Part shown: positions 26,764 to 37,000 of the stretch, one piece after another
How positions within the stretch are numbered: the first letter of the stretch is position 1
Layout: each line of letters opens with the position of its first letter
Assembly (NCBI GenBank): GCA_017983695.1
Contig: JAGOAX010000003.1
Span: 62,001-126,000, forward strand
Length of the DNA stretch: 64,000 nucleotides
Direction of reading: 5' to 3'
DNA from: Ferruginibacter sp.
Lineage (GTDB): Bacteria; Bacteroidota; Bacteroidia; Chitinophagales; Chitinophagaceae
Notes under the pieces: model-generated
Databases searched by the model: none
The model's input: only the letters and a program-made list of their open reading frames with translations
Told to the model about the DNA's origin: nothing
Made by a program: the position numbers and the translations under genes

Positions 26764-28005
26764 ATGACAACACTTATCACCAACATACAGCAGCTCATTG
26801 GCACAAGAGATGAAAATGTTCTTCTCTGTGGCGCAGCATTAGCCCATCTGCCATCAATAGAAAATGCTTTTGTTTTAATTGAGGATGGTATTATTACCGA
26901 TTATGGTGCGATGTATGAACTGGAAATAAAAGTACCACAGTTGCCCAAAAATATTGTTGATGCAGATGGCCAGTTTGTTTTGCCTTGCTGGTGCGACAGT
27001 CACACACATATTGTTTTCGCAAAAAGCAGGGAAGAAGAATTTATTGATAAGATAAAAGGATTAAGCTATGCAGACATTGCAGCTAAGGGCGGAGGAATAT
27101 TAAACTCTGCGAATAAACTCAATGCTGCAAGCGAAGATGAATTATTCAACACTGCATGGAAACGTTTGGAAGAAGTAAGTCGGCTGGGTACCGGGGCAAT
27201 AGAAATTAAAAGCGGCTATGGACTTACGGTGGAAGGCGAATTGAAAATGCTGAGGGTAATAAAAAAATTAAAGGAAAGATCCAGTCTTTCCATCAAAGCA
27301 ACTTTTTTAGGTGCCCACACTTATCCACTTGCATTTAAAGAAAACCACCAGGGTTATATTGACAGCATCATTAATGAAATGCTGCCTGTAATTGCCAAAG
27401 AAAAATTAGCGGACTATATTGATGTGTTTTGCGAAACCGGTTTCTTTTCTCCCGAAGAAATGGAAACGATTTGTAAAGCAGGTATGAGCTACGGATTAAA
27501 ACCAAAGCTGCACGTTAACCAATTAAATTCTATTGGCGGAATTGAGGCTGCTATAAAATTAAATGCAGTTTCGGCCGATCATTTAGAAACGATGACGGAT
27601 AAAGATGTTGAGTTACTGGGGAATTCAAACCTTATCGGAACGTTGTTACCCACTGCGGCATTCTTCCTGCGGATGCAATACCAGCCTGCCAGAAAATTAA
27701 TTGATAATAACTGTGCTATTGCTTTAGCCAGCGATTATAATCCCGGTTCTTCACCCAGCGGTAATATGAATTTTGTAGTAGCACTCAGTTGTATACAAAT
27801 GAAAATGCTGCCCGAAGAAGCTATTAACGCTGCCACCATCAACGGAGCTTATGCCATGGAATTGCAAAATGAAGTTGGCAGTATTACCATTGGTAAAAAA
27901 GCAAATCTTATTTTTACAAAGCCAATTCCGTCTTTAGCATATTTACCTTATTCTTTCGGTAATAATTTAATTGATAAGGTGATGATAAATGGGTTGTTTA
28001 TTTAA
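26764..28005 (+). CDS. hutI: Imidazolonepropionase
   Basis: 413 residues, normal length for HutI. It hydrolyses 4-imidazolone-5-propionate to N-formimidoyl-L-glutamate, the third step of histidine degradation, in the cytoplasm. Amidohydrolase metal motif CDSHTH with H80 and H82; further landmarks are GTGAIEIKSGYGLTVEGELK, the ADHLETM segment and ALASDYNPGSSPSGNM, the HutI signature. It lies 19 bases before ftcD. hutH and hutU are not in the window. Confidence 0.97.
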   Translation: MTTLITNIQQLIGTRDENVLLCGAALAHLPSIENAFVLIEDGIITDYGAMYELEIKVPQLPKNIVDADGQFVLPCWCDSHTHIVFAKSREEEFIDKIKGLSYADIAAKGGGILNSANKLNAASEDELFNTAWKRLEEVSRLGTGAIEIKSGYGLTVEGELKMLRVIKKLKERSSLSIKATFLGAHTYPLAFKENHQGYIDSIINEMLPVIAKEKLADYIDVFCETGFFSPEEMETICKAGMSYGLKPKLHVNQLNSIGGIEAAIKLNAVSADHLETMTDKDVELLGNSNLIGTLLPTAAFFLRMQYQPARKLIDNNCAIALASDYNPGSSPSGNMNFVVALSCIQMKMLPEEAINAATINGAYAMELQNEVGSITIGKKANLIFTKPIPSLAYLPYSFGNNLIDKVMINGLFI

Positions 28006-28024
28006 TGCTTAATTTTATATTACT

Positions 28025-29674
28025 ATGCAACTAATAGAATGTGTTCCCAACTTCTCCGAAGGAAACGATTTAAATATCATCAAACAAATAACTGATGAAA
28101 TTGAAAAAGTAGAAGGTGTTCGCTTATTAAATGTCGACCCTGGTAAAGCTACCAACAGAACTGTAGTAACTTTTGTTGGCGAACCGGCCAATGTAATTGA
28201 TGCCGCTTTTCGGGCCATAAAAAAGGCAGGTGAGTTAATTGATATGAGCAAACATAAAGGTGAGCATCCCAGGATGGGCGCCACAGATGTTTGTCCGCTG
28301 ATACCTATTGCTAATATCAGCATGGAAGAAACCGCAGCCTTTGCACAGCAACTGGCAAAAAGAGTAGGAGAAGAAGCCGGCATTCCGGTGTATTTGTACG
28401 AAGCGGCACAACCCAAAAAAGAACGCAATAATTTATCGGTAATAAGAGCCGGTGAATACGAAGGCTTCTTTAAAAAAATTAAATTGCCGGAGTGGAAACC
28501 AGATTTTGGTCCAGCTGAATTTGATGCCAAACGTGGGGGGACTGTAATTGGCGCAAGAGATTTTTTAGTGGCGTATAATATTAACCTTAACACAACATCA
28601 ACCCGCCGGGCTAATGCCATTGCATTTGATGTACGTGAAGCCGGAAGAAATATTGAAGTGGATGGCAAAAAAATAAATCAACCCGGCACTTTAAAAAGCG
28701 TAAAAGCAATAGGATGGTTTATTGAGGAATATGGTGTGGCTCAGATTAGTATGAACCTTACCAATATCAATATAACCCCGGTACATATTGCATTTGATGA
28801 AGTGTGCAACAAAGCCACTGTAAGAGGCATAAGAGTTACAGGTAGTGAGCTGGTGGGATTAATTCCATTAAAAGCAATGCTGGATGCCGGTAAGTATTTT
28901 TTACAAAAACAAAACCGCAGCATTGGTGTAAGCGAAAAAGAATTGATCAAGATCGCCATCAAATCGATGGGGCTTGATGAGCTGGGTGCTTTTAAACCTG
29001 AAGAAAGAATTATTGAATATTTATTGGCCAACACTGCCGACAGCAAATTAATAAGTATGCAGCTTGATGCTTTTGCTGATGAAACAGCCAGCGAAAGTCC
29101 TGCACCGGGCGGCGGTTCTATTGCAGCTTATGTAGGAGCATTGGGTGCAAGTCTTGCAACAATGGTGGCTAATTTATCTTCTCATAAAAAAGGCTGGGAC
29201 GAACGTTGGCAGGAGTTCAGTAACTGGGCAGCCAAAGGGCAGCAATACAAAAATGAATTACTGAAATTAGTAGATGCAGATACCGCAGCCTTCAATAAAA
29301 TTATGGAAGCATTTGCTTTACCAAAATCTACTGCCGAAGAAAAAAGCAAACGTACTGAAGCTATACAGGCCGCAACAAAATACGCTATCGAAATTCCTTT
29401 TAAAGTAATGGAGACTGCGGCTGCCAGTATGGAGCTGGTAAAAGCAATGGCATCAATTGGTAATCCAAACTCGGTTAGCGATGCAGGTGTGGGAGCATTG
29501 TGCATACGCAGCGCAGTAATGGGCGCTTTTATGAATGTGCGTATAAATGCCAGTGGCTATAATGATAAAGTTTATGTGAATGATATTATTGTCAAAGGGA
29601 AAGCGATAGAAGATGCAGTGATAGCGGAAGAAGCAAAGGTGTTACAGATAGTAAATGAAAAGATCGGGCTTTAA
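28025..29674 (+). CDS. ftcD: Bifunctional glutamate formimidoyltransferase / formimidoyl-THF cyclodeaminase
   Basis: 549 residues, close to the 541 of animal FTCD. Residues 1 to about 300 are the formimidoyltransferase (N-terminal LIECVPNFSEG; MSKHKGEHPRMGATDVCPL with the catalytic-region histidine). Residues about 340-549 are the cyclodeaminase (SPAPGGGSIAAYVGALGASL). It moves the formimidoyl group from formiminoglutamate to tetrahydrofolate and then releases ammonia to give methenyl-THF, feeding the one-carbon pool. Many bacteria keep the two halves separate, so the fusion is worth noting. It is the last gene of the MFS-Mur-hutI-ftcD run. Confidence 0.96.
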   Translation: MQLIECVPNFSEGNDLNIIKQITDEIEKVEGVRLLNVDPGKATNRTVVTFVGEPANVIDAAFRAIKKAGELIDMSKHKGEHPRMGATDVCPLIPIANISMEETAAFAQQLAKRVGEEAGIPVYLYEAAQPKKERNNLSVIRAGEYEGFFKKIKLPEWKPDFGPAEFDAKRGGTVIGARDFLVAYNINLNTTSTRRANAIAFDVREAGRNIEVDGKKINQPGTLKSVKAIGWFIEEYGVAQISMNLTNINITPVHIAFDEVCNKATVRGIRVTGSELVGLIPLKAMLDAGKYFLQKQNRSIGVSEKELIKIAIKSMGLDELGAFKPEERIIEYLLANTADSKLISMQLDAFADETASESPAPGGGSIAAYVGALGASLATMVANLSSHKKGWDERWQEFSNWAAKGQQYKNELLKLVDADTAAFNKIMEAFALPKSTAEEKSKRTEAIQAATKYAIEIPFKVMETAAASMELVKAMASIGNPNSVSDAGVGALCIRSAVMGAFMNVRINASGYNDKVYVNDIIVKGKAIEDAVIAEEAKVLQIVNEKIGL

Positions 29675-29708
29675 CCATACTTCATAACTTTAAACTCTAA
29701 AAATTTTA

Positions 29709-29716
29709 TATCTTTC
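29709..29716 (+). promoter_or_regulatory. Putative -7 element of the lemA operon
   Basis: TATCTTTC, one mismatch to TAnnTTTG, 43 bases before the lemA start. Confidence 0.45.
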
Positions 29717-29759
29717 CATACTAAAAATTCATTCACCCCAACTTTTAAAACTTACAACT

Positions 29760-30317
29760 ATGGCACTTTGGATTGTTCTTGGCGTGGTAGGCTTATTAAT
29801 TCTTTGGATTATCGGCATGTACAATGGCATGGTAAAAGCCAAAATTAAAATTGATAACGCCTGGAGCGATATCAGCGTGTTCTTAAAAAAACGTTTCGAC
29901 CTTATACCTAATTTGGTAAGCACCGTAAAAGGATATGCAGCACATGAAAGCCAGACTTTAGAAAAAGTTGTACAGGCACGTAATGCAGCTGTAGCCGTAC
30001 CTTCAGGCGATGTTGCCGGTATGGCTGCCGCCAACCAGCAACTGGGTGGTGCATTAAGAGGATTGCTTGCCATTGCAGAAAGCTATCCTGATTTAAAAGC
30101 CAATGCACAGTTTTTAGAGTTGCAAACGGCTTTACAAAATATTGAAGGCGACCTCAGCAATTCCCGCCGCTATTATAATGCTACTGTAAGGGATTTTAAT
30201 ACTGCCATTCAGCAATTCCCCGGTGTACTGGTTGCCAATATCGGTGGCTTTAAAGCACGGGAATTTTTTGAACTGGAAAGTAAAGAAGAAGCAAAAAATG
30301 TAGAAGTTAAGTTTTAA
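29760..30317 (+). CDS. lemA: LemA family protein
   Basis: 185 residues, the family length. An N-terminal membrane helix (LWIVLGVVGLLILWIIGMYN) is followed by the LemA helical bundle: KIDNAWSDISVFLKKRFDLI, PNLVSTVKGYAAHES, YPDLKANAQFLELQTALQNI and NSRRYYNATVRDFN. LemA proteins are membrane anchored with the bundle outside the cytoplasm; their molecular role is not settled. It is 10 bases upstream of a DUF2207 protein, the usual pairing. Confidence 0.95.
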   Translation: MALWIVLGVVGLLILWIIGMYNGMVKAKIKIDNAWSDISVFLKKRFDLIPNLVSTVKGYAAHESQTLEKVVQARNAAVAVPSGDVAGMAAANQQLGGALRGLLAIAESYPDLKANAQFLELQTALQNIEGDLSNSRRYYNATVRDFNTAIQQFPGVLVANIGGFKAREFFELESKEEAKNVEVKF

Positions 30318-30327
30318 ACCACGTACA

Positions 30328-32043
30328 GTGAAAAGACTACTGCTGTTTTTTTTCTTTGCCCTTACAATAACTTTTGCAGCTACTGCACAGGGCGGCTATA
30401 CCATTAAGCAATATCATGTTGCAGTATTGGTAAATAAAGATGCATCATTAGATATTACCGAAACCATCGACGTGTATTTTAGCGAAAGCCGCCATGGTAT
30501 TTTCAGGATCATTCCTTACAAATACAAATTGTCGCCATTGAAAAATGGAACCGAAAAAGCCGAACGGCAATTAGAATCTAATGGCTATGCACAAACTATT
30601 ATTGAAGATATTGATGTACAAGGCTGGAAATATTCGGTAAATAATAAAGGCGATTATAAAGAGATTAAAATTGGCGACAAGAAGAAGTATGTAGAAGGCA
30701 ACCAGCAATACATTATCCGTTACAAATTACTCAACGCTATAAATTTTTTTAAAGATAAGGCAGAACTGTACTTTAATATTATCGGCGATAAATGGGATAC
30801 CCAAATTGAATCCGTTAATTTCTCTATTGAGTTTTATGATGCCCTGCCTGGTACGCCTGAATATTTTGCAGCAACCGGAGCTTATGGTTCGCAGCAAAAT
30901 AACACCACTACACAATGGGTTGGTAATAAAATATTTTCCGGTAAAACCAATGCGCCATTACAAGCCAACGAAGGCGTAACTGTCGGCATTGTATTACCCA
31001 AAGAATTTTTAACTCAGCAAAATTATATGCTGCGTGGCATGAAGTGGTTGTTGCTGCCCGGCGCAGTTTTAGCATTCATGTTTTTAGTATGGCGCCGGTG
31101 GGGTAAAGATGAAAAGCTTACCATCACTACAGAATTTTATCCACCCAAAAATGTAAGCCCCAGCGTAGCCGGTTATATTATTGACGATGCATTACACAAA
31201 CGTGACCTTACCGCATTGATACCTTACTGGGGAGCCGGCGGTTATTTGCAGGTTAAAGAAACTGAAACCAAGGCCTTGCTTGGCCTTATTAAAAATAAAG
31301 AATACGATTTTATAAAAATAAAAGACCTGCCCGAAACGGCCCTCACTTTTGAACGCACCTTATTCAATGGCATATTTGCCAGCGGGGATACGGTTGCTTT
31401 AAGCAGCCTTAAAGATGTGTTGTATACCACTATGGCTGCTGCAAAAAAACAACTGGAAACAGAAGTTGATAAGGGCGCTTATTACGAAAAGCATTCACGG
31501 GGCATGGCAGTTATGTTTTTTATTGTAGGTATTGTTGCATTAATAATTGGTATTGTGCGGTTGATAAAATATTGGGGCGATCCTTACTGGTTACCAATCG
31601 CTTTAATTGCCAGCGGCACTTTTATTATTGGCTTTGGTATTTTTATGGCCAAAAAAACACCTAAGGGAAACGAGTTGTACCAAAAGCTTGCAGGGTTTAA
31701 AGAATTTATTAAATCTGTTGAACAGGACCGCCTTGCTATGTTTTTAAAACAGGACGAACATTATTTTGATAAAGTATTACCCTTTGCCATTGTATTTGAT
31801 GTGGCAGATACCTGGAAGGATAAATTGAAAAATCTTGATGTACCTCCACCAAATTGGTACGTCGGCAGCTATCATAATTTCAGCACCTACATGTTCCTCA
31901 ACAGCCTTGATCACTCTATGAATAAAATGAGTGAAAATTTTTACAGCGCACCAAGTAACAGCAGCAGTGGTGGCAGTAGTTTTAGTGGAGGTGGCGGTTT
32001 TTCCGGTGGCGGATTTGGCGGCGGCGGAGGTGGAAGCTGGTAG
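30328..32043 (+). CDS. DUF2207-domain membrane protein with Gly/Ser-rich tail
   Basis: 571 residues with a GTG start. Signal peptide (FFFALTITFAATAQ), an exported DUF2207 beta domain at about 22-220 (VYFSESRHGIFRIIPYKYKL), a membrane helix near 238-256, a cytoplasmic region, two further helices at about 392-440, and a C-terminal tail of about 20 Gly/Ser/Phe residues ending GGGGGGSW. This is the standard partner of LemA; the glycine tail with final Trp is common in this family. Envelope function unknown. Confidence 0.9.
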   Translation: MKRLLLFFFFALTITFAATAQGGYTIKQYHVAVLVNKDASLDITETIDVYFSESRHGIFRIIPYKYKLSPLKNGTEKAERQLESNGYAQTIIEDIDVQGWKYSVNNKGDYKEIKIGDKKKYVEGNQQYIIRYKLLNAINFFKDKAELYFNIIGDKWDTQIESVNFSIEFYDALPGTPEYFAATGAYGSQQNNTTTQWVGNKIFSGKTNAPLQANEGVTVGIVLPKEFLTQQNYMLRGMKWLLLPGAVLAFMFLVWRRWGKDEKLTITTEFYPPKNVSPSVAGYIIDDALHKRDLTALIPYWGAGGYLQVKETETKALLGLIKNKEYDFIKIKDLPETALTFERTLFNGIFASGDTVALSSLKDVLYTTMAAAKKQLETEVDKGAYYEKHSRGMAVMFFIVGIVALIIGIVRLIKYWGDPYWLPIALIASGTFIIGFGIFMAKKTPKGNELYQKLAGFKEFIKSVEQDRLAMFLKQDEHYFDKVLPFAIVFDVADTWKDKLKNLDVPPPNWYVGSYHNFSTYMFLNSLDHSMNKMSENFYSAPSNSSSGGSSFSGGGGFSGGGFGGGGGGSW

Positions 32044-32066
32044 TGTTTCTGGCTAAAATAATTAAA

Positions 32067-32669
32067 ATGAAGAAAGGAAGATTAGAAGCATTCAGCGATG
32101 GTGTATTGGCTATCATTATTACTATTATGGTGCTTGAAATAAAAGTACCTCATGGGCAGTCTCTTACTGATTTAATAGACCTGGTACCAATACTTTTAAG
32201 CTATGTACTAAGCTTTATCTATATCGGTATTTACTGGAATAATCATCATCACATGCTGCACACGGTTAATAATGTTACCGGTGATATTCTCTGGGCAAAT
32301 CTTCATTTACTTTTCTGGCTTTCATTAATTCCTTTTACCACAGGCTGGATGGGTGAAAATAATTTTGCCCCGATGCCCATGGCTGCGTATGGTTTTATTC
32401 TTTTAATGTCAGCTATTGCATATTTCATTTTACAAAACCGTATTATTAAAAACGGGGGCAAACATTCGATACTTGCAAAAGCAATCGGAAAAGATTTAAA
32501 AGGAAAATCTTCACCCGTTTTATACGCTACGGCTATTGCATCCTGCTGGATAAGTTCCTGGATAGCGGGTTCTATTTATATTCTTGTTGCATTAATATGG
32601 CTTATCCCCGACAGCAGGATTGAAAATGCGATCAAAGAAAACGAAAAAGATATTTCAACACACCAGTAA
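32067..32669 (+). CDS. TMEM175-family (DUF1211) potassium channel-like protein
   Basis: 200 residues from the ATG at 32067 (a GTG at 32043 overlaps the previous stop). The family selectivity motif appears at once: RLEAFSDGVLAI (residues 5-16), followed by about six membrane helices and a conserved YWNNHHHMLHTV segment. Bacterial TMEM175 proteins assemble as tetrameric potassium channels without a classical selectivity filter. It is encoded 23 bases after the DUF2207 gene and 4 bases before a DUF1801 gene. Confidence 0.9.
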   Translation: MKKGRLEAFSDGVLAIIITIMVLEIKVPHGQSLTDLIDLVPILLSYVLSFIYIGIYWNNHHHMLHTVNNVTGDILWANLHLLFWLSLIPFTTGWMGENNFAPMPMAAYGFILLMSAIAYFILQNRIIKNGGKHSILAKAIGKDLKGKSSPVLYATAIASCWISSWIAGSIYILVALIWLIPDSRIENAIKENEKDISTHQ

Positions 32670-32673
32670 GAAA

Positions 32674-33084
32674 ATGGCGAAGTCAAAACTTACAGATACA
32701 GAGCAGGTAACAGCGCATATCCAAAAACTTGATCAATCTATTGTGGAAACTGTTCAAACATTACGTGAGATCATATTAAAAACTGACAAAGCAATAGGAG
32801 AGCGGATAAAGTGGAATAATCCCAGTTTTTATTATACCGGAGAGATGCAACCATTTGATCCAAAAGAATATAAACGGGAAATTATTGTTTTCAACCTGTT
32901 TAAAAACAGGGTTATGCTGGTGATGCCAAGTGGTGCTACAATAAATGATACTTCAGGCCTGCTGGAAGGTGATTATAAAGACGGCAGGCGGTTAATTATT
33001 TTTAAGGATTTAAAAGATGTGAAAGCGAAAGAAAAAAAACTTCAGGCGGTACTAAAAAAGTGGTTGGCATTAGTTGATCAGTAA
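32674..33084 (+). CDS. DUF1801-domain protein (first copy)
   Basis: 136 residues, starting at the ATG at 32674, which begins MAKSKLTDTEQVTAHI and lies 4 bases after the channel gene. The DUF1801 (YdhG-like) core shows as IVETVQTLREIILKTDKAIG followed by ERIKWNNPSFYYTGEM, with RLIIFKDLKDVKAKEKKLQA near the end. Small cytoplasmic protein. Some relatives (Fra/YdhG) bind iron in Firmicutes, but that role is not shown for this branch. Confidence 0.85.
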   Translation: MAKSKLTDTEQVTAHIQKLDQSIVETVQTLREIILKTDKAIGERIKWNNPSFYYTGEMQPFDPKEYKREIIVFNLFKNRVMLVMPSGATINDTSGLLEGDYKDGRRLIIFKDLKDVKAKEKKLQAVLKKWLALVDQ

Positions 33085-33630
33085 AACAAAACCTTCGGCA
33101 ATCTAATAATACCCACAATTGGATTATCAGCAAAGCCTGTAAAAAAATAATATTTTAATATTGAAAAAAAGTTTTGATTTTTAAAAAATATCACTACCTT
33201 ACTTTAAGTTTATATCCAACTCCTACTCAAACCTTACTTACTTTCCTACCACAATCTGATCGTGTAACTGTTCAAGCATGTTGAAAAAAATCGAGGTTAT
33301 CATTCTGGCAAAGGCTTAATAAATTATTATGCCTGGGCTTTTATGAAAAGTATTCTGTTTTGTATTTATAGTACAACAATGTAGTATTATAAGTTTACGT
33401 ATGCTTGCAGTAATAATATCTGCATTAATACATGTTTAAAAACAGTAACCTCTCCGTAACCTTTATTTTAATTTAGAATCTTTTTTACCTCAGTTCCAAT
33501 CAATCCTTCGAACAACTTTTCCTCTTTTCTGCAAGTATTTAAATACCTGGGTGTCGGGTTATTAATGGCGTTCAGTAAAAAAAATAGAAGTAGTATATAA
33601 CAATAAACCTTTCATTAAAACCTAAAAAAC
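33085..33630. other. Intergenic region, 546 bases
   Basis: Very AT-rich. It contains a tandem pair GTAACCT-CTCC-GTAACCT at 33445-33462 (11-base period) but no gene, RNA or terminator that I can support. Probably carries the promoter and long leader of the 33631 gene. Confidence 0.4.
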
Positions 33631-34038
33631 ATGAAAAAGTACATTAAAGCACTAATGCTGATTTTCATTATCGCTATTGCAGTGAATGCCAAAGTTTATG
33701 CACAGGCAACATGGCAGCTTTCGCAAACTGTAGGTAATGTTGAATTCTATTACAGTATGTCCACCTGTAACGACAATACGGTGGTATTATTAAAATTTGT
33801 CAACAAAAACAAAAGCAATGTAACCGTCAAGTGGAAAGAAGTATTTGAAACACAATTTGGCGCAGGTGTAATTGGGTTTTTTGGGGCAAAGGAAATGACT
33901 CTTGTACCCGGGACAACTGAACAAACCAATTGCTCGTCCACAATTAATCCCAAATGCATTATTCGTGGCGATCAGGTACATCCTGCCTATATAGCTAAGA
34001 TACAGAAATTCAGTTTTTCAGAAATTATAGTAAACTGA
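33631..34038 (+). CDS. Small exported protein of unknown function
   Basis: 135 residues with a signal peptide (LMLIFIIAIAVNAKVYAQ). The mature part has three cysteines (STCNDNT, QTNCSST, NPKCIIRG) and a beta pattern (VEFYYSMSTC, VVLLKFVNKNKSNVTVKWKE). It lies 47 bases upstream of the large HYR protein and may share its transcript. No family recognised. Confidence 0.65.
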   Translation: MKKYIKALMLIFIIAIAVNAKVYAQATWQLSQTVGNVEFYYSMSTCNDNTVVLLKFVNKNKSNVTVKWKEVFETQFGAGVIGFFGAKEMTLVPGTTEQTNCSSTINPKCIIRGDQVHPAYIAKIQKFSFSEIIVN

Positions 34039-34085
34039 TCAGGAGATTAACCTAATTAAAAAGACAATTACTAAAAATCAATGTT

Positions 34086-37000
34086 ATGATAAAAATATTT
34101 AAAAATACTGCCAGGAAATTAAAAACCGGTTTGCTTATAATGATAATGTGCCTCGGTTTTATTTTCTCTGCTTCGGCACAGGATAGTAAGGGTACAGATT
34201 TCTGGCTGATGTTTAATACAAACTTAGGCACCCCAACACTTACTTTATTTGTTACTTCCGGCGTAAACACTTCAGGCACGGTTTCCGGGCCGTCTTTTGC
34301 GGCCATTCCTTTCACTGTAACCGCCAATACGGTAACTTCTGTAGTTATTCCAAATGCACTTGCCACGCATACCAGTGATGTAGTGGACAACAGAGGTATT
34401 CATGTAACATCTCTTCAGGAAATTACAGTTTATGGACTTAACCTGATACCTTTTACCACTGATGCTTACCTGGCATATCCAACAGATGCACTTGGTACTG
34501 ATTATCGAATAATGACTTATCAAAACACCAATGTAGTTAATGCTACTGAACTTGGCATAGTAGGTACAGTTAACGGAACCGTGGTTACTATTACTCCCAG
34601 CGTTACCACTGGTGTACGCACAGCCGGAGTTCCTTATAGTATTACACTAAACCAGGGTGAAGCTTATCAACTGGTAAATACCACTGCAACTGGTGATTTA
34701 ACCGGAACATTAATCACTTCAACGCAACCTATTGGCGTTTTTGGTGCACACGGTTGTGTAAATATTCCATCCGGTTGTACTGCCTGCGACCATATCTGTG
34801 AAATGATTCCGCCCACAAGTACCTGGGGACAGCAATTTGTAACTGTTCCGCTTGGTGGCCCAAGAACGGGTGGAGACCAGTGGAAATTTATGGCATCACA
34901 AAACGCAACAACAGTTTCTATCAATGGAGTTGTTCAGGCTCCTGTTTTAAATGCCGGTCAGTTTATGGAGCGGAATATTACGACTTCATCAATAATTACT
35001 TCCAGCAAACCAATACTTGTGTCACAATTTGCAAGAGGTATTACCTGTTCAGGCGGTGTTACCGGTGATCCGTTTATGATGTTGATACCACCAACCGAAC
35101 AATTTCTTGCTAATTATACAGTAACCACAGTTTTAGGATACACAACCCACTTTGTTAATCTGGTAGTGCCAAATTCAATAGTAGGTTCACTCACCCAGGA
35201 TGGAGTTGCGATTCCTGCTGGGTCATTCACAGCTATAGGAGCTTCCGGATTTTCTGGTGCAGTAGTTGCCATTACTCCAGGTAGCCATACCTTTAACGGA
35301 GCGCTGCCGTTTGGCATATTTACATACGGATGGAATTCTGCTGATTCTTATGGTTATCCCGGTGGTCAGTCTTTTTCACCTGTTGCTTTAGTTAACAGTT
35401 TAGATCTTACACCACCAACAGGAACTGCAGCAGCCTGCACCAATCAATGCTGGAATGCGCTTGTTAAAGATCAGTTTGGCAACCCTGTAGCAGGAGTCCG
35501 TATTGATTTTGCTGTTACCGGAGTTAACCCACAATTAAATTTTGCTAATACAAACGCAAGCGGTATAGCTACTTTTTGTTATACAGGCTTAAACGTTGGG
35601 GCAGATAATATCACAGCTTCAATTGGTAGCTTCACCGACCAGTCAACCTTTAACTGGACAGCTTCAGCACTTACACTTACTGCCGGCAGTAATAGCCCGG
35701 TTGCAGTTGGTGGTACAATAAATCTTACTGCAACAGCAGGTTTTGCTACTTATTCATGGAAAGATCCTAATGGAGTAGTTTTCTCTACCGATCAAAATCC
35801 TTCAATTGTAAATGCTACGCTTGCAATGAGCGGCATTTATACAGTAACAGGAACCACATCTGGAGGTTGTACAGCAACAGGTACTGTTACAGTTTCTGTT
35901 ATTGACGCTAACAATATCACTTGTCCTGCTGATATCATTGAGAATATCGGTACAAGTTGTACAAAATCTATAGCAACGACTAATCCTGCATTTAATGGTA
36001 CTCTTGTAAATCTTACCTGGACTTTAACTGGTGCTACTACTGGTAGTTCAGCTGCAATAGGTATCTTTTATGTAGGTACAAAAACCTTTAAAGCCGGAAC
36101 AACTACAGTTACTTATGTTGCAACAGATAATTTCGGAGGAATAAGCACCTGTTCGTTTATAGTTAAACTTACAGAAAACATACCACCAGAAATTCGTTGT
36201 CCGGCAGATAAGTCTTTAGCCGCAGACCCAGGTGTATGTACAAGAGCTGTAGTATCGCTTGGTACTCCAATTGCAAGCGATAATTGCGGTTTGGCTTCGG
36301 TTACAAATAATGCACCGGCAATATATCAACCAGGCACAAACTATGTTACATGGACAGCAACAGATAAGAGTGGTAATATCAGAACCTGTGTGCAGGAAAT
36401 AACAATCATAGATAACCAAAGGCCAACTATTACCTGTCCTCCAAGTGTGCTTGTTAATACTGGTGCTGATTGCAACTCCACATCAGTAACATTAGCACCT
36501 CCTGTATTTGCTGATAATTGCGGTGTTGTTACATTAAAATGGGCTATGGTAGGCGTTACCTGGGGATCGTCAACTGGTACAGGCATTAATTATGTGCCAA
36601 CCATGAACTATGCAACCGGTGTGTCAACCGTTACTTATACGGCTATAGATGCAGCAGGTAATCAAACTTCATGTACTTTTAAAGTTACTGTTAAAGATGT
36701 AACTCCACCAACGCTTACTTGTCCGCCAGCACAAACATTCTGCAAAGTGTGGAATAATACTTACACAATTCCATTACTGATACAGAGCGATAATTGTGTG
36801 ATTGCCACTACTGAATGTAGAATAACCGGTGCTACCAACAGATCTGGATATGGTACGGATGCAAGTGGTATTTTTAATGTAGGTGTATCAACAATTAAAT
36901 GGACGGTAAAAGATGTAAATGGTAATATATCAACCTGTACAAGTACAGTTACCATTTTGCCAGTAACCAATCCGGATTGTACAGTTCCGGCAGCTCCTAT

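Noticed and set aside
28015..28668. 217-codon minus-strand frame opposite ftcD
   Set aside because: Long but wholly inside the well-supported ftcD gene; no recognisable domain, and the codon pattern fits the antisense of ftcD.
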